From Pyramidobacter sp. (GTDB lineage: Bacteria > Synergistota > Synergistia > Synergistales > Dethiosulfovibrionaceae), in assembly GCA_017940445.1 (NCBI GenBank), contig JAGAYQ010000278.1, positions 1-11,086 on the forward strand: a stretch of DNA of 11,086 bases, in the 5' to 3' direction. This document shows, piece by piece, positions 7,841-11,086 of the stretch. The position numbers and the translations under genes are program-made. Numbering within the stretch: the stretch's first letter is position 1; each line of letters begins with the position of its first letter. The notes under the pieces were generated by a model that did not search any database, was not told the origin of the DNA, and was given only the letters and a program-made list of their open reading frames with translations.

Positions 7841-8325
7841 CGAGTGATCCTCCTTACCCATTCGCCAAAGCTGCCGTAGACCATATCCTCGGTGGGATGA
7901 AGATCCGACACATAGATCCAGTGCACGTACAGATCTCCATTCTCCGGGTCAACGTCCACGGTCATCGTACCGGGCGTCAGCGTGATCGAGTCGGCCAGGA
8001 CCGTCTGCGCCAGACCGCTCGTCAGCCCCGACTGCACCTTGACGATGCCGGGCTTGACACGGCCGGTGATGATCCTCAGCGCCACGTCGATATTCGCCTT
8101 GACCAATGCCCACAGGAAAGGTCCGAAGAAGTAGCAGACGAACAGCCCCCAGCGTTTCGGGCTGAGGCCGTCCGCGCCGTAGCGGCGCGACTTCTTGTTT
8201 CTGCCCAGCGAACAGTAAGCGATCGCCGCCACGATGAGCGCGATCACATACTCATAAGCGGGCAGAGCCTCCCCTGACCACGAAAGAAGCAGGTACGTGA
8301 TGAACGAAAGCACAAAAACAAACAA
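7837..8325 (-). CDS. mbhA: MbhA-like antiporter subunit (MrpE / MnhE family), first gene of the hydrogenase operon
   Basis: This 162-residue protein has hydrophobic helices in the first half and a soluble C-terminal domain. The MnhE mark SITLTPGTMTVDV (113-125) is present, followed by VHWIYV. It opens the mbhA-N operon. There is no ATG at the right place: the best start is TTG at 8325-8323, with AGGGGG 9 nt upstream; a GTG at 8313-8311 would shorten it by four residues and is 21 nt from that site. A rare start codon on the first gene may keep output low. I see no good promoter in the 58 bases between this start and the terminator-like hairpin at 8384-8408. MrpE is usually described as structural or regulatory in the antiporter. 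Confidence 0.92.
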   Translation of the reverse strand: MFVFVLSFITYLLLSWSGEALPAYEYVIALIVAAIAYCSLGRNKKSRRYGADGLSPKRWGLFVCYFFGPFLWALVKANIDVALRIITGRVKPGIVKVQSGLTSGLAQTVLADSITLTPGTMTVDVDPENGDLYVHWIYVSDLHPTEDMVYGSFGEWVRRITR

Positions 8326-8334
8326 ACCCCTATA

Positions 8335-8340
8335 CCCCCT
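8335..8340 (-). promoter_or_regulatory. Ribosome binding site for mbhA (AGGGGG)
   Basis: AGGGGG lies 9 nt before the TTG at 8325 and decides that start. It is followed by a second G run (8327-8330), so the exact start remains open between TTG 8325 and GTG 8313. Confidence 0.55.
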
Positions 8341-8351
8341 CCGTTGAAATT

Positions 8352-8377
8352 AAGCGCCGCACAGCATCACAGCGCTT
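8352..8377 (-). other. Inverted repeat AAGCGC-N14-GCGCTT in the mbhA leader
   Basis: Two 6-base arms (8352-8357 and 8372-8377) face each other across 14 bases, just upstream of the mbhA ribosome site. It could be a weak RNA hairpin or a protein site. It has no T run after it, so it is not a terminator. The two arms are short enough that chance cannot be excluded. Confidence 0.35.
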
Positions 8378-8383
8378 GCCGTG

Positions 8384-8408
8384 AAAAAAGGACCGCACGT
8401 CCCCTTTT
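8384..8408 (-). terminator. Terminator-like hairpin between the zinc-ribbon gene and mbhA
   Basis: On the minus strand the arms AAAAGGGGAC and GTCCTTTTTT pair over 10 positions (two G-U pairs) around the loop GTGCG. The U-rich side comes last, as in a Rho-independent terminator. It begins about 18 nt after the zinc-ribbon stop and ends 58 nt before mbhA. On the plus strand the two wobble pairs become mismatches, so it is directional for minus-strand transcription. It may end the zinc-ribbon transcript fully or let some transcription through into the hydrogenase operon. Confidence 0.7.
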
Positions 8409-8426
8409 CATTGTACCCGTAGCCGC

Positions 8427-8594
8427 CTACCAGCGTTCGCCGCAGTCGGCGCACTGATGCGCCTTCGCGTCCTCAGGCATGAAGAGCCCGCCCCAGACGA
8501 CGTGCCCTTCCTCCCTGCTGCGGGCAAGATCGAACGGCAGATAGCCGTAGACGACATCCTGCACGTTTTCACTGCCGCATTTTGGACACTTCAT
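8427..8594 (-). CDS. Small zinc-ribbon protein of unknown function (55 aa)
   Basis: A 55-codon gene reads from ATG 8594-8592 to TAG 8429-8427. It begins MKCPKCGSENV and ends HQCADCGERW: two CxxC knuckles (C3, C6 and C48, C51) at the two ends, able to bind one zinc ion, with a middle containing tyrosine, acidic and glycine-rich residues. Short proteins of this plan, with a CxxC pair at the N-terminus and CxDCG-x-x-W at the C-terminus, are widespread in bacteria and have no known function. The ribosome site is weak (GGTGAG, 4 nt before ATG), but a strong promoter lies 44 bases upstream. It is read in the same direction as the hydrogenase operon, with a terminator-like hairpin between. Very likely a real gene; function unknown. 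Confidence 0.85.
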   Translation of the reverse strand: MKCPKCGSENVQDVVYGYLPFDLARSREEGHVVWGGLFMPEDAKAHQCADCGERW

Positions 8595-8627
8595 TTGACT
8601 CACCACGATTCCGGCTGAAACACAGCG

Positions 8628-8649
8628 TTACGCGCTCATTATAGCGTAA
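8628..8649. promoter_or_regulatory. Inverted repeat TTACGC-N10-GCGTAA over the zinc-ribbon promoter
   Basis: The 6-base arms at 8628-8633 and 8644-8649 flank the -10 box and the probable transcription start of the zinc-ribbon promoter. The arms are centred 16 bases apart, about one and a half helix turns. This placement is typical of a repressor operator, but which protein would bind is unknown. Confidence 0.45.
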
Positions 8650-8665
8650 AAACAACTTTGTGCAA
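8638..8665 (-). promoter_or_regulatory. Sigma70-type promoter of the zinc-ribbon gene
   Basis: On the minus strand TTGCAC (8665-8660) and a perfect TATAAT (8643-8638) are 16 bases apart. Transcription would start near 8631, giving a leader of about 37 nt. It is the only convincing promoter upstream of the hydrogenase operon in this window, so it may also drive mbhA-N by readthrough. Confidence 0.8.
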
Positions 8666-8904
8666 AACGGCGCACGCGAAAATACATTTTTTGAACACGG
8701 CTAAGAATTCATCATCATTCATAAAAATCAGCGTCATTCATGCCCAATAATGCAGAAAATAAGCCGTTTTTCCTGCATGCCAACACTTTATGGCTTAAAA
8801 ATCCCCAATAAACCGTAAAAAAGCCACAATATTTCATCTAAAAAAATAATACAGTATACACATTTTCACTTTTTCACCTTGCCGCTGAGCTGCCGGCAAA
8901 AAGA
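8666..8904. other. AT-rich gene-free stretch with short repeats
   Basis: These 239 bases are much richer in A and T than the flanking genes and have no reading frame that I can support. They hold an inverted repeat TAAGCC (about 8761-8766) / GGCTTA (about 8793-8798), two near-identical ATCATTCAT / GTCATTCAT boxes (about 8710-8740) and a hairpin TTGCCG / CGGCAA at 8879-8899 with a 9-base loop but no T run. It may be an upstream activating or UP-like region for the zinc-ribbon promoter. No known motif is recognised. Confidence 0.5.
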
Positions 8905-8944
8905 CAAAAAAAGAGACGCGCCGTGAAAAACGGCTCGCCTCTTT
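8905..8944 (-). terminator. Terminator of the MarR-family gene
   Basis: Arms 8930-8944 and 8910-8924 form a 15-position stem on the minus strand with one mismatch and one G-U pair. The loop is 5 bases and a run of T follows directly (plus-strand A run 8906-8912). It starts 26 nt after the marR-like stop codon. Confidence 0.88.
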
Positions 8945-8969
8945 CAATATTTTCATCGACGCACAGCAG

Positions 8970-9395
8970 CTAGATGCTGTGGATGAACTCCATCAGCACG
9001 CGCTCGCACGTCTCGCGGTCGGCATCAGACACCTTGTTCGCCAGCTTGCGGACCAGCTCGCGCTGACGCTTGCGGTGCTCCTCATAATACTTGCGGCCCT
9101 TCTCGGAGAGAAGGATCTTGTACGAGCGGCGGTCGCTCTCGTTGCGGCAGCGCTCCACCAGCCCCATCACCTGAAGGCGGTCAATCATCACCGTCACCGT
9201 GCCCGTCGTCAGTTCCATACGGTCGGCGATGTCCTTCATGCGGATGTTCTCATTGCGTCCGATCACGCAGATCGTGCGCAGCTGCGGAGCCGACAGCTTG
9301 CCCAGCTTGGCCACCGACGCTTCCCAGCCATAGAAGCGCTCGCAGAACTCCACAAGGATCGACGTCATCTTGTCGACAGTTTCCTCACTTACCAT
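8970..9395 (-). CDS. MarR-family transcriptional regulator
   Basis: This 141-residue winged helix-turn-helix protein is expected to bind DNA as a dimer and release it on binding a small ligand or on oxidation. The recognition region is MKDIADRMELTTGTVTVMIDRL (53-74), followed by the beta wing LVERCRNESDRRSYKILLSEKG (79-100) with the typical D88-R89-R90. Long helices at both ends form the dimer interface. Cysteines lie at 18, 43, 83 and 129, so redox sensing is possible but not shown. ATG at 9395 has AGGA about 10 nt upstream. It has its own promoter and terminator. The neighbours are the hydrogenase region on one side and folT on the other, both read the same way, so no divergent target gene is obvious. 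Self-regulation through the palindrome in its own promoter is the simplest idea. Confidence 0.93.
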   Translation of the reverse strand: MVSEETVDKMTSILVEFCERFYGWEASVAKLGKLSAPQLRTICVIGRNENIRMKDIADRMELTTGTVTVMIDRLQVMGLVERCRNESDRRSYKILLSEKGRKYYEEHRKRQRELVRKLANKVSDADRETCERVLMEFIHSI

Positions 9396-9425
9396 TTCTG
9401 CTCAGTCCTTTCCGGATTATTCACG

Positions 9426-9463
9426 AAAGTTCCAAGGCCGAAGCCTTTATCAACCCAAACTTT
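9426..9463 (-). other. Hairpin in the MarR gene leader (C-UUCG-G tetraloop)
   Basis: In the marR-like mRNA leader, AAGGC and GCCUU pair around a UUCG tetraloop closed by C-G (9434-9447), one of the most stable small RNA folds. Outer AAAGUU / AACUUU arms (9458-9463 and 9426-9431) can extend it. It ends before the ribosome site; it may protect the mRNA 5' end or affect translation. Confidence 0.5.
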
Positions 9464-9474
9464 GCGGAGCAATT

Positions 9475-9503
9475 ATTGTATCACACTACCTTTTGATTAT
9501 CAA
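9475..9503 (-). promoter_or_regulatory. Sigma70-type promoter of the MarR-family gene
   Basis: On the minus strand TTGATA (9503-9498) and TACAAT (9480-9475) are separated by 17 bases, close to consensus. The start point near 9468 gives a leader of about 73 nt. A second, isolated TATAAT on the same strand lies at 9570-9565 with only a poor -35 and is less likely to be used. Confidence 0.78.
9493..9503. promoter_or_regulatory. Palindrome TTGATTATCAA over the marR -35 box: candidate operator
   Basis: This perfect 11-base palindrome covers the -35 box. Its half TTATCAAC (9497-9504) recurs exactly at 9447-9454, 50 bases away, inside the leader, a distance close to five helix turns. Palindromes of this size in the promoter of a MarR gene commonly serve self-repression; here that is inferred from position only. 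Confidence 0.5.
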
Positions 9504-9504
9504 C

Positions 9505-9645
9505 AGTCTCATTTCTCCAACACGAAGGCGTTTTTCAACTCTGCCGAAAAAAAGAAACCGATGCATTATACATCTTTTTGACTCTCATGAATACATAAAA
9601 GACATTTTTACGCACAGAAATACGCGAAAAATACACGAGAGTCCA
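9505..9645. other. Gene-free stretch upstream of the MarR promoter
   Basis: AT-rich sequence without a supportable gene. It contains an imperfect inverted repeat GACTCTCATG (9580-9589) / CACGAGAGTC (9634-9643) with 44 bases between, and a lone TATAAT on the minus strand (9570-9565). No known element is recognised. Confidence 0.4.
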
Positions 9646-9690
9646 GACAAAAGAGCCCGCTCCATCCGCGCAAAGCGGACAAAGCGGGCT
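9646..9690 (-). terminator. Terminator downstream of folT
   Basis: On the minus strand AGCCCGCT (9690-9683) pairs with AGCGGGCT (9661-9654), and an inner stem TCCGC / GCGGA (9679-9675 with 9669-9665) nests inside. CTTTTG follows. The hairpin lies 228 nt after the folT stop, beyond the palindromic repeat, so the repeat would be transcribed as part of the folT 3' untranslated region. Confidence 0.72.
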
Positions 9691-9724
9691 GAAATATTGC
9701 AGAGGTCTCAGTCTTACATTTTAG

Positions 9725-9900
9725 GGAAACGCTGATTTAATCCCATTATGTAGAATTTAACCAGCGCACAGGAAACCTGAGAAAATGCGTCAGATCCGAA
9801 GAAACCTGTCCGCAAGGGGCTCTGGAGGCGTACTCCCGTACGTTGGAAGAGCCCCTCGGACAGCGTTTCGCAGGAAATGACGTATTTTATCAGCGTTTCC
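9725..9900. repeat. Possible larger element around repeat copy 1, with 12-bp terminal inverted repeats
   Basis: GGAAACGCTGAT at 9725-9736 is the exact reverse complement of ATCAGCGTTTCC at 9889-9900. The 176-bp stretch between includes the whole of repeat copy 1. TTA lies just outside the left end (with one G between) and TTA just outside the right end (with one T between), which could be part of the inverted repeat or a small target duplication. This looks like a small non-coding mobile unit (MITE-like) or a nested palindrome; no transposase is present. Confidence 0.5.
9764..9900. repeat. 137-bp palindromic repeat, copy 1
   Basis: This sequence matches 10923-11059 in the same orientation, with 9 base differences in 137 and no gaps (about 93% identical). 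The inner 130 bases (9771-9900) form one long imperfect palindrome, centred at 9835.5, with the tetraloop TCCC (9834-9837) between CGTAC and GTACG. It begins 17 nt after the folT stop, before the folT terminator. It has no coding potential of its own; short open frames crossing it arise from the palindrome. It behaves as an interspersed repeat of the host genome. Confidence 0.9.
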
Positions 9901-9917
9901 TTAACGTTCAGCAGCAT

Positions 9918-10511
9918 TCAGCGCGCAGAGCGCCGCTTGAACAGCGGCAGCACGGCGCGCTCGACCGTTTTCAGCATCACATAGGTGACGATCACGTCGC
10001 CGGGCAGGCGCAGCAGATTGCCCGCCACACGAGCCGTCAGCAGCGCCCAGACTGCTTTTTTGTAGAGGATGGACAGCCACAGCGTGTTCAGTCCCAGGTT
10101 GACGAACAGCTTGATGAACACATGCGCGCACGCCACGCGCGTCACGGTGATCGGACGCCGGTAAAACGCCAGGCCGTAGACCGCGCCGGCGGCCATAGCG
10201 CTGAGCGTGAAGCCGGGGAAGTACACGCCGTCAGGACGCAGCACGTACTTGAGCACTTCCAGGGCACCCGAGAAGATCGCGCCGACGGAAGGACCGAAGA
10301 GCATGTCGACCACCTGGTTGGGCATTCCCGAAAGGCCGATCTTGAGATACGGCCCCATGTTGATCGTAGCGATCTGCCCCAGGACGACGGCGAGCGCGCA
10401 CATCACGCCGCAGAAGGCGACGGCGCGCGGCGAGCGGAACTCGCGCAGCGAGCTGACCCAGCGGCTTTCGGCGGAAGCGGGCGGCTGATTCTGTTCTGAC
10501 AAATTCGGCAT
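9918..10511 (-). CDS. folT: Folate ECF transporter S component (FolT family)
   Basis: This 197-residue membrane protein is the substrate-binding subunit of an energy-coupling-factor transporter; it would capture folate and work with the shared EcfA/A'/T module encoded elsewhere. After a polar N-terminus of about 28 residues come six predicted membrane segments. Family features are PYLKIGLSGMPNQVVDMLFGPSVGAI (54-79), RPDGVYFPGFTLSAMAAGAVYGL (92-114) and the typical VNLGLNTLWLSILYKK (137-152), then RLPGDVIVTYVMLK. The start is ATG at 10511, with AAGGAGG 9 nt upstream; an upstream in-frame ATG at 10565 lies inside the regulatory leader. A THF riboswitch in the leader supports folate as the substrate. 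It stands alone as a single-gene unit. A different ECF S component (for example for thiamine) is less likely given sequence and riboswitch. Confidence 0.9.
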   Translation of the reverse strand: MPNLSEQNQPPASAESRWVSSLREFRSPRAVAFCGVMCALAVVLGQIATINMGPYLKIGLSGMPNQVVDMLFGPSVGAIFSGALEVLKYVLRPDGVYFPGFTLSAMAAGAVYGLAFYRRPITVTRVACAHVFIKLFVNLGLNTLWLSILYKKAVWALLTARVAGNLLRLPGDVIVTYVMLKTVERAVLPLFKRRSAR

Positions 10512-10520
10512 ACAAAAAGA

Positions 10521-10559
10521 CCTCCTTACGCGGTTTTGTCCTCTGTCCACATAAGGCGG
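10521..10559 (-). promoter_or_regulatory. Hairpin that covers the folT ribosome binding site
   Basis: CCUUAUGUGG (10556-10547) pairs over all ten positions, two of them G-U, with CCGCGUAAGG (10533-10524). Beyond one A-G mismatch the pairing continues through the rest of the Shine-Dalgarno AAGGAGG (10527-10521). It lies directly after the THF aptamer and is therefore the likely expression platform, acting on translation. No T run follows, so it is not a terminator. Confidence 0.7.
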
Positions 10560-10575
10560 CCACAAGCCGATATGC

Positions 10576-10682
10576 GGCAGCGGGATGCAAAAGGCGATAC
10601 CGCAAGCCCAGAGTGCGGGCTCTTCGTCCGGCTGACAACTCCCCGTTCAGCCGGCACTTGACGCATCGTTTTTTACTCTGCC
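10576..10682 (-). ncRNA. Tetrahydrofolate (THF) riboswitch, class I, upstream of folT
   Basis: The minus-strand RNA fits the THF aptamer in order. P1 is GGCAG (10682-10678) with CUGCC (10580-10576). AGAGUA follows, and then GCGUCAAGUG (10664-10655), close to the GCGUUAAGUG of known examples. A P3 stem CCGGCUGA / UCAGCCGG (10654-10647 with 10635-10628) encloses a G-rich 11-nt loop (ACGGGGAGUUG). ACGAAG (10627-10622), GCGGU and UUGCAUCC before the closing P1 strand are also as in the family. An extra small hairpin AGCCC/GGGCU lies at 10605-10621. P2 is weaker than usual, with internal mismatches. THF binding is expected to switch folT off. Recognised from memory of the consensus, not by a covariance search. 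Confidence 0.85.
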
Positions 10683-10693
10683 TTGCTTCTTTA

Positions 10694-10771
10694 AAGAGAC
10701 ACTGATTAAATGAGCCCGATGGACCGTCGAGGGATTTCGTCGGCTGGCGCGGGCGAATTAATCTGCGTCTT
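10694..10771 (-). other. Long hairpin at the 5' end of the folT leader
   Basis: AAGACGCAGAUUAA (10771-10758) pairs with UUAAUCAGUGUCUCUU (10709-10694) with few mismatches. A GCCC/GGGC step continues the stem (10754-10751 with 10717-10714), and an inner CCG-A-CGA / UCG-A-CGG hairpin tops it. It begins almost at the predicted transcription start (near 10769) and ends 11 nt before the THF aptamer. It may be a 5' stabilising hairpin or a relic of a palindromic repeat: its edge AGAGACACTGAT (10695-10706) matches 9 of 12 bases of the terminal repeat at 9725-9736. Confidence 0.55.
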
Positions 10772-10775
10772 CTTA

Positions 10776-10803
10776 ATTATACCCATGAGAAAATAAAATG
10801 CAA
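10776..10803 (-). promoter_or_regulatory. Sigma70-type promoter of folT
   Basis: On the minus strand TTGCAT (10803-10798) and a perfect TATAAT (10781-10776) are 16 bases apart. Start near 10769 gives a leader of about 258 nt, long enough for the 5' hairpin, the THF riboswitch and the ribosome-site hairpin. Confidence 0.82.
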
Positions 10804-10922
10804 GCGCGCAAATACCGCTTTGCGGAAATCCCCCGCCGTGGTACTATTTTCGCAGGTCCAACTTTTCAAACACGAGCATTTAGGAAAATACTCATTCATT
10901 CACATCATGCTGAAGTTGACGG
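10804..10922. other. Intergenic stretch between the folT promoter and repeat copy 2
   Basis: No gene is seen here. For the plus-strand gene at the right edge, the best promoter candidate is weak: TTTGCG (10819-10824), 17 bases, then TACTAT (10842-10847) with a TG one base before it. A TTGACG at 10916-10921 has no good -10 partner. A small CCGC-TTT-GCGG hairpin lies near 10815-10825. Confidence 0.35.
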
Positions 10923-11059
10923 GCGCACAGGAACGCTGAGAAAATGCGTCAGATCCGAAGAAACCTGTCCGCAAGGGGCTTCGGAGGCGTACTGCCGTAC
11001 GTTGGAGAAGCCCCTCGGGCAGCGTTTCGCAGGAGATGACGTATTTTATCAGCGTTTCC
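10923..11059. repeat. 137-bp palindromic repeat, copy 2
   Basis: Same orientation as copy 1 (9764-9900), 9 differences. The inner 130 bases (10930-11059) are a long palindrome, centred at 10994.5 with loop TGCC (10993-10996). Within the stem, two base pairs differ from copy 1 on both sides at once and stay paired, and one change turns a U-A into a U-G pair. This copy ends only 8 bases before the AAAGGAGG ribosome site of the plus-strand gene, so it would form a large hairpin in that gene's 5' untranslated region. Confidence 0.9.
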
Positions 11060-11066
11060 ATAGAAG

Positions 11067-11086
11067 AAAGGAGGCGGCGGCATGAA
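11067..11086 (+). CDS. Start of an unidentified plus-strand gene (ribosome site and first codon only)
   Basis: AAAGGAGG (11067-11074) is followed after 7 bases by ATG at 11082-11084 and two further bases. This is a textbook ribosome site and start, but only one codon is inside the window, so nothing can be said about the product. Confidence 0.6.

Noticed and set aside
9496..9522. Eight-codon leader peptide frame upstream of the MarR gene
   Set aside because: The Shine-Dalgarno-like GGAG is only 2 bases from its ATG, and it lies upstream of the predicted transcription start.
9714..9917. 67-codon minus-strand frame and a plus-strand frame at 9843-10499
   Set aside because: Both are created by running through the palindromic repeat or opposite folT. 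They have no ribosome site or recognisable protein features.
10512..10565. N-terminal extension of folT starting at 10565
   Set aside because: The extension reads through the ribosome-site hairpin of the leader and has no Shine-Dalgarno sequence of its own, while the start at 10511 has AAGGAGG at good distance.
10628..10675. Plus-strand terminator formed by the CCGGCTGA/TCAGCCGG stem followed by a T run
   Set aside because: The T run begins 15 bases after the stem and there is no plus-strand gene before it; the stem is explained by P3 of the THF riboswitch on the minus strand.
9764..11059. The two repeats as part of a CRISPR array or insertion sequence
   Set aside because: Only two long units over 1.1 kb apart, no regular spacers, no cas gene and no transposase in the window.
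10798..11085. 95-codon plus-strand frame crossing repeat copy 2
   Set aside because: It runs through the palindrome and overlaps the ribosome site and ATG of the true plus-strand start at 11082. The protein is of low-complexity shadow type.

Overview
The window holds most of a membrane-bound, energy-converting [NiFe]-hydrogenase operon, followed to the right by a small regulatory and accessory region. The DNA is GC-rich and densely packed in genes, with AT-rich intergenic stretches. Shine-Dalgarno and sigma70-type promoter sequences are clear, so the host is a bacterium rather than an archaeon, although the operon follows the Pyrococcus-type mbhA-N order. The gene content (Mrp-Mbh hydrogenase, ECF folate transporter, no respiratory genes in view) suggests a strictly anaerobic fermenter. 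A member of the Synergistota is my best guess, but nothing in the window proves it.

Positions 1-8325, all on the minus strand, are read right to left in the order mbhA-B-C-D-E-F-G-H-I-J-K-L-M-N. The first eight genes form an Mrp-like sodium/proton antiporter module: MrpE-, F- and G-like subunits, two pieces resembling the MrpA C-terminus, and MrpB-, C- and D-like subunits. MbhI is a small connector. MbhJ, K, L, M and N are the small subunit, NuoC-like subunit, [NiFe] large subunit, NuoH-like membrane anchor and 2x[4Fe-4S] subunit. The large subunit keeps all four nickel-binding cysteines and the small subunit all four cluster cysteines. The predicted complex therefore oxidises reduced ferredoxin, evolves H2 and pumps ions (H+/Na+). 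Genes overlap by 1-14 bases or are a few to about 30 bases apart. mbhN runs off the left edge.

Positions 8326-8970 hold a 55-residue zinc-ribbon gene with a strong promoter, an inverted repeat over its -10 box and a terminator-like hairpin just before mbhA. An AT-rich gene-free stretch follows. Positions 8970-9690 hold a MarR-family regulator gene with its own promoter, a palindrome over the -35 box and a terminator, then the terminator of the next gene.

Positions 9691-10803 hold folT, the folate-specific S component of an ECF transporter, on the minus strand. Its leader of about 260 nt contains a class I tetrahydrofolate (THF) riboswitch and a hairpin that covers the ribosome binding site. 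Two copies of a 137-bp, almost perfectly palindromic repeat flank this gene: one just after its stop codon, the other upstream of its promoter. The second copy sits just before the start of a plus-strand gene cut off by the right edge (11082-11086). The two copies differ by compensatory changes that keep the long hairpin intact.
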